From Phymatolithon calcareum (lineage: Eukaryota; Rhodophyta; Florideophyceae; Hapalidiales), in the NCBI GenBank assembly GCA_977006965.1, contig OZ345361.1, forward strand, positions 1,302,001-1,366,000: a stretch of 64,000 bases of DNA, in the 5' to 3' direction. Shown piece by piece: positions 34,615-42,768 of this stretch. Position numbers and translations under genes: made by a program. Every line of letters starts with the position of its first letter. The first letter of the stretch is position 1. Under the pieces are notes generated by a model. It did no database searches and had not been told where the DNA came from. It saw nothing but the letters and a program-made list of their open reading frames with translations.

Positions 34615-36075
34615 ATGAAGCAATACAACCTTCTCCTCGTTACCGCCCTCTTTGTTGGTCTCTCACATGCGTGGGATGCTGGCCCCAGCACTTGTAAGCA
34701 CTCGGAGTGCAACGGCGGCAAAGAGTCATTCAATGTGCTCGAGACTGTACCCAAGTACGCAAACTCCCAACTTCCCGGTCGCGTAGCAGACTGTCCAACC
34801 GGTTATACCAACTTTGGGGTCACATGCACTCGCGGTGCCCATCAATATTCCGCCCCTTCCCGCGTCGCCAATTGCCCTTCCGGCTACACTAATACAGGTC
34901 TCACCTGCTATCGCGGTCCGCATTCGTACACAAAGTGCTGCACGACAATCTGGAGCAAATGCGGCTGCAAGAGCGGCTACACAAACATGGGATGTCATTG
35001 TCAGAGGTGGGCGAAGACACTGTCCTCGGGTCACATGAGCTGCCCGTCCGGCTACTTCCTCAACAAGTCGACAGGGCGCTGCTACAAAACATGTAATTCG
35101 GGCTATACGAATACCGGAGAGTGGTGCCATAGACCAGTTTCCACCCTCGGATCGAGTAGCATGAGCTGCAATAGCGATGAAGTCAGAAGCGGTGGGCGCT
35201 GTTATCCGAAATGCTGCAAATGCTATTCGGACCGTGAGTACTACGGTGGATTGTGTTACATCAAATGCCCTGCAGGCTCCACAAGAACTGCAGTGTCCAC
35301 CTGCAAGCACAACCTCAAGTGGAGAGGAAACACTCATCTATGGATGGTTAACCGCGGTCTGGACTTGCTACGCACCGCCAAGCCAGAAGTTGTCTCCTTC
35401 TACGAGAATTGCAGGACATCCTGGGAGGCGGGCTTGTGGGATGAAGACGCCTCTGAGAAAGCGGATGCTCCGTACACAAGTACACAAGGCGCGCATTTCT
35501 ACAATCCCAGAAAAGTGGACTGGACGGGCAAGACTACCGCGTACCTCACCTACAGTACTGGGGACGTGTATGATTCCGGAAATAATGCGTTTGTGAAGGT
35601 GAAGCAAAAAGTTGGACAAGTGCCCCGCTTCCAAGAAAAGTTGGATGCCTGCGCCAACATTGGCGCTGCGCTTCATTATCTGACTGACATGACCATGCCG
35701 ATGCACACCAACGGCTTCAGCGGGTTGCAAATGCCACTACTTCTACATCCTTATGTTGAAGCATATGTGCCATTCATTCAAAACAATTACAAGCCTACTG
35801 CAGCTTGGAAAAACCGGTTTGTCGGCAAGGGAACTTCGGATGTGTTTGTCACTCTGGCGAAAGAGTCGAACCAATATGGAAGGGAGATGATGGATGTACT
35901 GATGGCGCAGACAGGCGCATGTACCATCAAAAACTCTGTCGCGCCACTTCCGTTCATTGGAAAGTGCTTTGCAAATCACGCTGATGTGAACGAAGCCATC
36001 GGAAAGGTGCTCCGGGCTGGGCCAGATTATGTCGCCAGCTGGCTCGTTGCACTGTACAATGAGAAGAAGATGTGA
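34615..36075 (+). CDS. Secreted zinc-dependent phospholipase C-like protein, right-arm copy
   Basis: This is the twin of the left-arm gene, in inverted orientation and identical in its 486 residues. The start is the first Met, followed by a typical signal peptide (hydrophobic LLLVTALFVGL, cleavage expected after SHA). The Cys-rich repeats (residues 27-230) contain more than 25 cysteines and should form disulfide-bonded modules, possibly for binding a surface ligand; this is inference from composition. The catalytic domain keeps all histidine, aspartate and glutamate zinc-ligand positions of the zinc phospholipase C family. Relatives include bacterial phosphatidylcholine-preferring enzymes, some of them secreted virulence factors, but substrate and role here are unknown. 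Codon use and base composition do not stand out from neighbouring genes. Confidence 0.8.
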   Translation: MKQYNLLLVTALFVGLSHAWDAGPSTCKHSECNGGKESFNVLETVPKYANSQLPGRVADCPTGYTNFGVTCTRGAHQYSAPSRVANCPSGYTNTGLTCYRGPHSYTKCCTTIWSKCGCKSGYTNMGCHCQRWAKTLSSGHMSCPSGYFLNKSTGRCYKTCNSGYTNTGEWCHRPVSTLGSSSMSCNSDEVRSGGRCYPKCCKCYSDREYYGGLCYIKCPAGSTRTAVSTCKHNLKWRGNTHLWMVNRGLDLLRTAKPEVVSFYENCRTSWEAGLWDEDASEKADAPYTSTQGAHFYNPRKVDWTGKTTAYLTYSTGDVYDSGNNAFVKVKQKVGQVPRFQEKLDACANIGAALHYLTDMTMPMHTNGFSGLQMPLLLHPYVEAYVPFIQNNYKPTAAWKNRFVGKGTSDVFVTLAKESNQYGREMMDVLMAQTGACTIKNSVAPLPFIGKCFANHADVNEAIGKVLRAGPDYVASWLVALYNEKKM

Positions 36076-36147
36076 GTGCCGTCCACTGGTGGTTACCCCA
36101 TTACATTTTAGACATTCTTAGGCTTCGAATGCTAAACAAAGCTCTTC

Positions 36148-36153
36148 AATAAA
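36148..36153 (+). terminator. Poly(A) signal of the right-arm phospholipase gene
   Basis: AATAAA, 73 bp past the stop codon. Confidence 0.5.
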
Positions 36154-37547
36154 CTACAGTATGAGACAGTGCTTGCTATTCGCTCACTTGATATTCCCTG
36201 GTCGTTGACAAGTTCAAATAAGATCCTTCATGGTGGACGGTATGCAAAACATTGTTTTCTTAACGTCGTGAGACTCTATAGCCGCTATCAGTACAAAGGC
36301 TTATAAGATGCAAAGTTCTATTTTCCGTTCCGGCTAATGACAACAATAACGTGTCACAGGGTTTCAAGTATGTATGCTTTTGCCTGGTAAATCCGAAAGG
36401 ACACTGGTTATCACCAGGGATCAGCTTTATCAACAGACTCTGCGCCGCACTTGCTGCATCAAAGAAAGATGGATGTGCACCACCCATGTTGAACGTTTAG
36501 TAAACTCTATGTTGCACATATTCTTCTTTGGGTTGTCCCACTGTCTTGCGTGCGACACAGCAGCAGTCATCTAGCGTACATTGCACCATGCAACGGCGGC
36601 CAAAGAGTTATCAACGGAAGGGACACCAAGATATTGTGCGGGAGCTACATCCAGAGGAAGGCGCGATCAACGACCACAGTAATCTTCTCTCTTATAATTT
36701 ACGACGTCAAATCCGAAGTTCTGGGCGGGAGCTAGCATGAAGAGAAAAAACGGTGGGAAAGACAGTGATAGAGCGGCATATCTGTGAGTCTCAAAATGGT
36801 ATGGTGCAATAAATCCTGGAGAGTAAACAGTGAAGGTCAGCCAGATGTCTTGCTACACGTGTAGAAACCATCATTCAATGAGCGCAATGGAGACGGTCGT
36901 GAAACTTGGTTCAATGCTGAAATGTCACGGCGTGGAAACAAGTTGTGGTTTACTTGCCTGTTGATCGATAGGGAACGCCCGCCGATTGATAGGGATGTAA
37001 ATGCTAAGAATGATAGTCACAGAAGTAGAGACGTAGCAACTCAAAGCGGTACGAACGACGAAGCCATTGAACTTACAATTTGTTGTACTCTTAGGGTCGG
37101 CTCGCTCTCGCCAATTGAGACTTGCTTGAGATGCGATCCTTACACGCTGCGATGAGCTGTGTCTTTTATGCTATAGGATTCTCCAACCTACTTGATTATC
37201 ACACCCCACGAGTACCAACACTATCCTATCACTGTCAGGTCTAACAGCTGCCGCGATACGCACGCGACACGCACCCGCAAGTCAGTGATCCAACTTAGCG
37301 AGCTCTTGGTGCCTCGCATTCCGTGATTATTTCGACTATCGGGTCTGTCCGTTGTTACGAGCTAACACTTGCGGTTGACCTCCCGACGTGGTCGCTCTAT
37401 AGCATCTCCCCTAAGTCGTGTGTTGCCAGTGTTTTTCTTAGCCTTCTTGTTTCGCCATTGACCGAGCTCACATTTGCAAACCACTATCTTGTTCGTCAAC
37501 AAGAGACAGATACACTGCGATTTCAGTTTGTCAGTGAGATGGCACAG
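36154..37547. other. Outer arm segment without a recognised gene
   Basis: Mirrored by the left arm from 28438 to 31132 minus the inserted LINE. ORFs here are at most about 77 codons and I recognise no transposase or other domain. It could hold exons of an intron-bearing gene that I cannot resolve. Confidence 0.4.
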
Positions 37548-38520
37548 TACGAGGACAGAAGAATCATCATGTTCGCCAATGATGTGATTCTGCTTTCAAG
37601 AAATGAGAATGAACGACAAAACCTGCTGAACGAATGAGCAGACTGGGCTATGGAGACGGAAATTGCATGGTCAATCTCGAAGTGCTCTATTCCTCACTGG
37701 CGGAAGACCAAAATATGAAGCTTGGCTGGTATGTTCTTACCGGAATGGACAAGACAGAATACGTGGGTATCATAATGGACTGAAAGGGAACCACAAACGG
37801 CCATACCTTTGACCGAATCAAGAGTACCTAAGCAAGACTGCAGATGATGCACTAGGAATGTTCAGAGGAGGCTTCGATAGACAAAGAAGCCTAGAGATAT
37901 TCCGCACGCTTCTAATACCGTATTTGGGAATTTGGCATCCACCTCACTCTGGAATCCATGAGAATCAACCCCAAGCTTCGATTGCCATGAAAGTGCTATT
38001 GTGCACATTATTTGGGAAATGGACGTAAAGGTACACACGGCGATTGAATATTGTTTGTCAGATTGAACCCTAGGGATTCAGAAGAGAACGGCTCCCGTGC
38101 AATGTTATGCGAAGACTAGAGAGTGAGTAGGAATATGCCAAAGACGAGAGCGACTTGCAAATGATGAGGGAGTGACAGAAGGATTAGACTATTGAAACAA
38201 CACCGTCCAAGAATGCTCTCCGGGAAGAACGGAAAAGAGACTAAGAAAGATATTCAAGGAGATTCGACTCCTCGGCGACAATAAAGATCCACTGGGTCTT
38301 TAAACTGAAACGAAGCTCTCATAGGAACCTATGTGCGCAGTGGTTCATGGGAAGATTTCCAAGGAGTCAGTCACTTTTGGAAGGAGAGCCTGGCCGACTG
38401 GGAAAAGAGTGTTCGCCATGATGAAACATGCGATGTTCAAGCGCATATGGACAAGTGAAGAAGAAGGGAAAGTCGCTGCGGTGATTAATATCATCCTCAA
38501 CCATACAGAATAAGATGTGG
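37548..38520 (+). pseudogene. LINE reverse transcriptase, right part, resuming after the foldback element
   Basis: The plus strand resumes with RRIIMFANDVILLSRN (the catalytic FADD box, here FAND), then further RT blocks (TEYVGIIMD, then FRGGFDRQRSLEIFRTLLIPYLG) through several stops and frameshifts. Removing the foldback element plus one TA joins this to 28437 with the reading frame kept. The Asn replacing the first Asp of the box and the many stops mean it is inactive. Confidence 0.7.
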
Positions 38521-39614
38521 TACGTCTCCGGCAATGAAAAATAATTTGTGGTGCATTTAGGGACGGCGCTGTTATTACTGAAGGGTACCAGGGCACTCGT
38601 TTTTGCCCCTCCGACAGAACACCAAAGGTAAGAGAAGAGCTACGCTATTGTGGATAGGGCCTGAGGAATCCTCGCCTGTATATTCATAAAACTGTAGGGC
38701 TTGTAAAAAAGTCGTTTTTGCACTTTTGTGAAGTGCGCTATGCCAGATAAACACGTTAACCAGAGATGATTACGAAAGCGGGAGGAGCACTTTGTCAAGA
38801 AATTATCTCTTCTTGGGGAATCCTAAATTATTGATTGAAGACGTACTTAACCAAGCCCTATAGAGTATGTCTGCACCTCAATGATTTCCCCATTTTCGTC
38901 GACATTGCGAGCTCCTGTACACCATTCGGCGGACTCGACGCGACCGCGTTAGTCACTTTGCGCGCAGCAAGCATCTTTTATTCACAACCGTTCTGATGAA
39001 ATTACTGCCGTGAGAAGGGTCATCAGGTAAGTCTGCGACTTCTGAGGATTTTTTTTGGATTACGCACGCTTCAGAGCGAAAAATTATTGGGAAGAAAACA
39101 CATGTGAAAAGTACGTGCGACTTCAAAGCCGTCGATCAGAGCGCCCAAATCGGAGCTTTGCTGAGCACTGGAACCATGCAACTGCTGGGACAAAAAATGC
39201 ATTTCACGTACGGGGTATGAGCCGGACATCAAATTATTAGGCCAAAAGTCCTTCGCAGCAATTACGGAAACTCACGAAACATCGATTGCATTGATATCCG
39301 CCTCGATTCAGTCAGAGCGGCCCAGAGCAATGCGCCTCCCACGAAGATATAGAAGCTTGACTTGTGTTGTTCATCATCACTGGTCGTTGAGGAACGCATA
39401 AATCCGCGCCCAGAACAGGCACATGACTACTATAGCCAGATCTCCGGCGGAACGGCGGTAACGCAGGCACATACCCTCAACCTAATTTGAACTCTAACAA
39501 CTGAAATTCGTCGCTACGCTGTAATCCTCCAAACTGACTACAATAGATTCCTAGTAAATGTAATGGTGGTAAAATATATTAAGTACGCAAGTGAGTAAAC
39601 TATAAAACCGACAC
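38521..39614. other. Intergenic stretch, no gene recognised
   Basis: There are short ORFs only, and nothing with a recognisable domain. Confidence 0.35.
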
Positions 39615-40205
39615 TCAACCTGAGCTTCCATTCTCTTCCTGCACAGCTTTTTCAGACCGCCTTGTTTTGAAGAAACTTCTCATAAGTTCTGCACTTTCCT
39701 CAGCCAAAACTCCGCCGACCACTTCGTCAAAGTTGTGAAATGGATGCTTTGTACCCGCGAGATCCACCCAAGTACCACATGCACCAATCCGAAGGTCCTG
39801 CGCAGCAAAGACGATCCTCGAAATTCGCGCAAGGGCAGCGGCGGAAAGACACATGGGACAGGGCTCGAGAGTAGAGTAGAGCGTTGTCCCCAGCAATCGC
39901 CATTGGTTCTCCCTGGTTGCTGCGTCTCGTATTGCGCGCATTTCCGCATGCATAGTAGGGTCCGTACAAATTTCGACCGCATTTCCGGCTCTACTCAGCT
40001 CACGTCCAAACGGGCAAACCAAAACCGCACCGATCGGAACCTCTCCGCGTCTCCCTGCTGCACGCGCCTCGCCTATTGCAACTCGCATCCACTGCTCATC
40101 TGTTGGCAGTGCGCATCGCGGAGAAGAAAAACCAGAACAAAAACGACGTGGACTTAAAAGACCTCGAAAGGCGAACGCCTGCAGGGCTTGACGAGGGAAG
40201 ATCAT
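39615..40205 (-). CDS. tadA: tRNA-specific adenosine deaminase, TadA type, probably organellar
   Basis: This 196-residue protein converts the wobble adenosine of tRNA(Arg) ACG to inosine in bacteria and plastids. The zinc/deaminase motifs are complete: His86-Ala-Glu88 (TMHAEMRAI) and PCPMC with Cys116 and Cys119. The N-terminal VPIGAVLV strand and FHNFDEVVGGVL near the end are also family features. About 33 residues precede the domain, rich in Arg, Ser and Phe and lacking acidic residues (QALQAFAFRGLLSPRRFC), which suits a plastid transit peptide. Residues from CALPTDEQWM onward are bacterial in style. It is divergent from the RRM gene with a 257-bp shared upstream region; both products may act on plastid RNA. 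No intron. Confidence 0.9.
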   Translation of the reverse strand: MIFPRQALQAFAFRGLLSPRRFCSGFSSPRCALPTDEQWMRVAIGEARAAGRRGEVPIGAVLVCPFGRELSRAGNAVEICTDPTMHAEMRAIRDAATRENQWRLLGTTLYSTLEPCPMCLSAAALARISRIVFAAQDLRIGACGTWVDLAGTKHPFHNFDEVVGGVLAEESAELMRSFFKTRRSEKAVQEENGSSG

Positions 40206-40462
40206 CGGGCAGTTAGTTCCCCGGATGCATGTGTACTGTCTCTTGTCGCCGCTGGGAGACCCTGAAGGTATGATCGATCAACTCCTTGGCCAAGTGTTGA
40301 TGTCCAATTGGGTTATGGAATACTGAAATCTGAGCTCATCAAGGTCCATGCAGAATTGAACAAAATTTCTGATCTCAATCCGCCGATCATACTTTACTGG
40401 GCTCTAAGTACAGTACTTATCGCCCGCGCACAAGGAGCTCGTCCAGGGCGAAGACGACAACG

Positions 40463-41209
40463 ATGACCCCGCTTCTAAATTTCGCGCTTGGGTCCTCATT
40501 ATTCCCTAAACATTCCTTGGGGCCGCCTTTAGGTGGGCGTTTGCTCGTGTGCCATGCGCCGCACCGGATTTATGCCGCTCACGCGACATTAGCGCAGAAC
40601 AGCGATGTGGGATCGCGCGCACCTCGTCGGGATTTTCGTGACCGCGACCGTGTGCCTTTCAAAATTCAAGAAGGGATGACATACTATACGGAATGCGGTG
40701 TATGTGCCGCCGCATATCCGATTGACCCTGAGATATTGGGGTCGGGAAGGAAGGTCCAGTGCTTTGTCTGTGAGAACACCTGGTTTCAGCGACAAGACCG
40801 GCTTCGTACCTTGCATCCCGGGAAAGGATTCAAAGATTATCCAATTGAAGATAAGGAGGCGCTCATCGGCGACCGTCGTGACCGTCGGGAGCGCATCCGG
40901 GCGCGTAGAGAAAGTGGCGAGGCGCCAAGAAGAAGTGGCAACGGACGTTATGGCGGAGGGCCGAGGTTCTCGATATTCATTGGAAATTTGCCGTTTGATG
41001 CGACGGAGGAGGCGCTCATGGAGCATATTGCCGAAAAGGCCGATGTGCAGCGCGTGACAATTATCAAGGACAGGGAAACTGGACGTTCGAGAGGGTTTGG
41101 GTTTGCAACCGTGGCCACGGAACAAGATGTTCGCGCGGCTGTTGATGCACTAGATGGTGTCAATTTCCAAGGGCGAGCGTTGACGTTGCGAGAAGGGAAC
41201 AAAAACTAG
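40463..41209 (+). CDS. Zinc-ribbon and RRM RNA-binding protein, probably plastid-targeted
   Basis: This is a 248-residue single-exon protein. Residues 1-50 form a Leu/Pro/His-rich leader lacking acidic residues, compatible with a transit peptide. A four-Cys ribbon, C-x2-C at 78 and 81 and C-x2-C at 100 and 103 (ECGVCAAAYPID and VQCFVCENTW), resembles the MJ0042-type bacterial zinc ribbon. After a basic Arg-rich linker a single RRM runs from 168 to the end, with RNP2 IFIGNL at 171-176 and RNP1 RGFGFATV at 210-217. The RRM matches plastid and cyanobacterial single-RRM proteins. A bacterial zinc ribbon fused to an RRM is uncommon. A role in organelle RNA metabolism is inferred. Confidence 0.8.
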   Translation: MTPLLNFALGSSLFPKHSLGPPLGGRLLVCHAPHRIYAAHATLAQNSDVGSRAPRRDFRDRDRVPFKIQEGMTYYTECGVCAAAYPIDPEILGSGRKVQCFVCENTWFQRQDRLRTLHPGKGFKDYPIEDKEALIGDRRDRRERIRARRESGEAPRRSGNGRYGGGPRFSIFIGNLPFDATEEALMEHIAEKADVQRVTIIKDRETGRSRGFGFATVATEQDVRAAVDALDGVNFQGRALTLREGNKN

Positions 41210-41544
41210 TACGGGTGTGCGATTCGATTATTTTCAAGTTTCCCCTGAGGAAGCGAAAAACTAATTCGAAAAAGAAGTACGGGACACTGTCGATGATCCC
41301 CAGGGTGTCTATTTTAGTAGGCGAGCGTTTTTTCCGGGCGAGGGCAAGAACTGGAAGCATGTTGAGTCTGTTTCGCCCACTTGAGCGAAGACCGTGGAAG
41401 ACTCAGAAAACCGCCACAGGCACATCTGCAGATGTTCAGTATAATCGACAATGGCCCCATATTACACCCCCCTAAACGAACGACTTATAAACAGGGGCAA
41501 GTGCTTCGAAACTATATCAATTGGAATTTCTGCGTTTCGCGTGC

Positions 41545-42768
41545 TCATGTCCCGAGAGGATTCCGACGCAACATACGGTTCACGACACCACGGCAGCCAT
41601 CAAGCTTAAACGTTTCGAGCTTTGGGGACAGTTCCATAATCTGGCGCACAGTTTCATCAGTTACCCCAGTGCTGCGAAAATCGAGGAAGACCAGCCGTGA
41701 AAACTGCCTTGCGCCAAGCGTTTCCACGTTCAAAGCGCCACTCAAAGATGTATTTTGTCGCATTTCGCATACCTCCAGCGTGGGATGCATGATATCAAAG
41801 ATTTTTTGCCACATTTCGTCCGTAAGTGACAGCCCGCTCAGTGCCAGTTTAGTTAGCCACGGCAACTGGCCGTCGAAGATGACACTCAAATCGGTGCGAC
41901 TGAAATTCATGGTGAAACAACGAAGCCGTTTTTCCCTGTCGAACAGCATTCGCACCCATATCGCAGGGAATGCCGCCGCCTCATTGACAGAGAATGTTGT
42001 CAAACTAGAAAAAAAATTATCGCCTGTAGGCTGTTCAAAAGGGTGTGGAAGATCTTGACAAAGATTCGGGCATGAATCTGCGTGTATTTCCTCCAAGGTA
42101 GAGAAATCGTATCCGAGCCTCAACAGCGGAAGCCCAGAAATGTTGGTGAAGGAGACCGTGATCTTCTTCAGCGTCCCGCACACGGGCACCAGAGCAGTCC
42201 TTAGCGTTGCGGCAGTGCCTCGGATATTAAAACAATGCGCAACACTGATGTCCTCTAATTGCGTACACTTTTCCGTGATCCTTTTCAGAGCAATCATATT
42301 CATACCGGGGTTCTCTGGGGTGTGCAAAACACGAAGTTTCGAGCAGGCCGATATAACACTAATCAGCACTGCTGTCCCCGCGTTATATTTTCCATGCAGT
42401 TTCAGCACCTGCAAAGAGCAGCTTGCCCGCTTTTTGATCTTACGCATATCAAGCAAGCTCGGAGGGCGTGGTGTCTGAACGACATGTTCAAAATCTAGCT
42501 CCTCGAGACAATCCTGTCCGCGCCTCGTCATAACTTCGATGGCAAGTGCTATGCCTCCAAGGTCATTCTTCCTTGTACGCTTTCTCTTGTGACCTGTGAA
42601 GTTGGAGATATATGGTGGCGATAACCGTAGTCTCCTCCAAATTAATCGCTCCGACAGAATTACCCGATGCCACTGACGGCAAACTTCAGACGCGTAGCAG
42701 AGAGACCTTGTATCCGTTATTCGGAGAAAAATTTGGAGCAGAATATCGTCCGGAAATTGGAGTAACAT
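41545..42768 (-). CDS. F-box/LRR protein, paralogue A
   Basis: This protein has about 407 residues. An N-terminal F-box (LLQFPDDILLQIFLRITDTRSLCYASEVCRQWHRV) is followed by about eight degenerate leucine-rich repeats (for example LRVLHTPENPGMNMIALKRITEKCTQLEDISVAHC). F-box proteins link substrates to SCF ubiquitin ligases through Skp1. I chose the ATG at 42768 because it lines up with the start of the paralogue at 47668; an upstream in-frame ATG at 42831 would add 21 unlikely residues. Gene order, F-box and the C-terminal SPKLETFKLDGCRGV block are shared with the second copy about 4 kb away, so this is a local duplication. The substrate is unknown. Confidence 0.85.
   Translation of the reverse strand: MLLQFPDDILLQIFLRITDTRSLCYASEVCRQWHRVILSERLIWRRLRLSPPYISNFTGHKRKRTRKNDLGGIALAIEVMTRRGQDCLEELDFEHVVQTPRPPSLLDMRKIKKRASCSLQVLKLHGKYNAGTAVLISVISACSKLRVLHTPENPGMNMIALKRITEKCTQLEDISVAHCFNIRGTAATLRTALVPVCGTLKKITVSFTNISGLPLLRLGYDFSTLEEIHADSCPNLCQDLPHPFEQPTGDNFFSSLTTFSVNEAAAFPAIWVRMLFDREKRLRCFTMNFSRTDLSVIFDGQLPWLTKLALSGLSLTDEMWQKIFDIMHPTLEVCEMRQNTSLSGALNVETLGARQFSRLVFLDFRSTGVTDETVRQIMELSPKLETFKLDGCRGVVNRMLRRNPLGT

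Larger units (their letters stand above)
28438..37547. mobile_element. Giant inverted-repeat (foldback) element with a phospholipase gene in each arm
   Basis: Ends are exact inverted repeats, CTGTGCCATCTCACTG at 28438-28453 and its complement at 37532-37547. Both are flanked by TA (28436-28437 and 37548-37549), which reads as a TA target-site duplication in the older LINE. Setting aside a later 1301-bp LINE insertion (including one copy of its target duplication) in the left arm, each arm is about 3.9 kb around a centre near 33643. Coordinates of matching bases sum to 67286 throughout the inner arms. Three identity zones are visible: outer about 170 bp at roughly 94%, 29906-33368 versus 33918-37380 essentially identical (one mismatch seen), and a central stretch at roughly 75% with indels. 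Each arm encodes the same 486-codon gene, transcribed outward. No transposase is recognisable, so it is presumably mobilised in trans. The TA duplication suggests a Tc1/mariner-like enzyme, which is inference. Confidence 0.88.

Noticed and set aside
32248-35038. Long frames opposite or overlapping the phospholipase genes (up to 203 codons).
   Set aside because: Shadows of the real genes, repeated only because the arms are identical.
28438-37547. The palindrome as a library or assembly artefact (hairpin read-through).
   Set aside because: Artefacts give a perfect mirror from the centre outward with one shared flank. Here the centre is the most diverged part, both outer flanks are unique, TA flanks both ends, and only one arm has the LINE.
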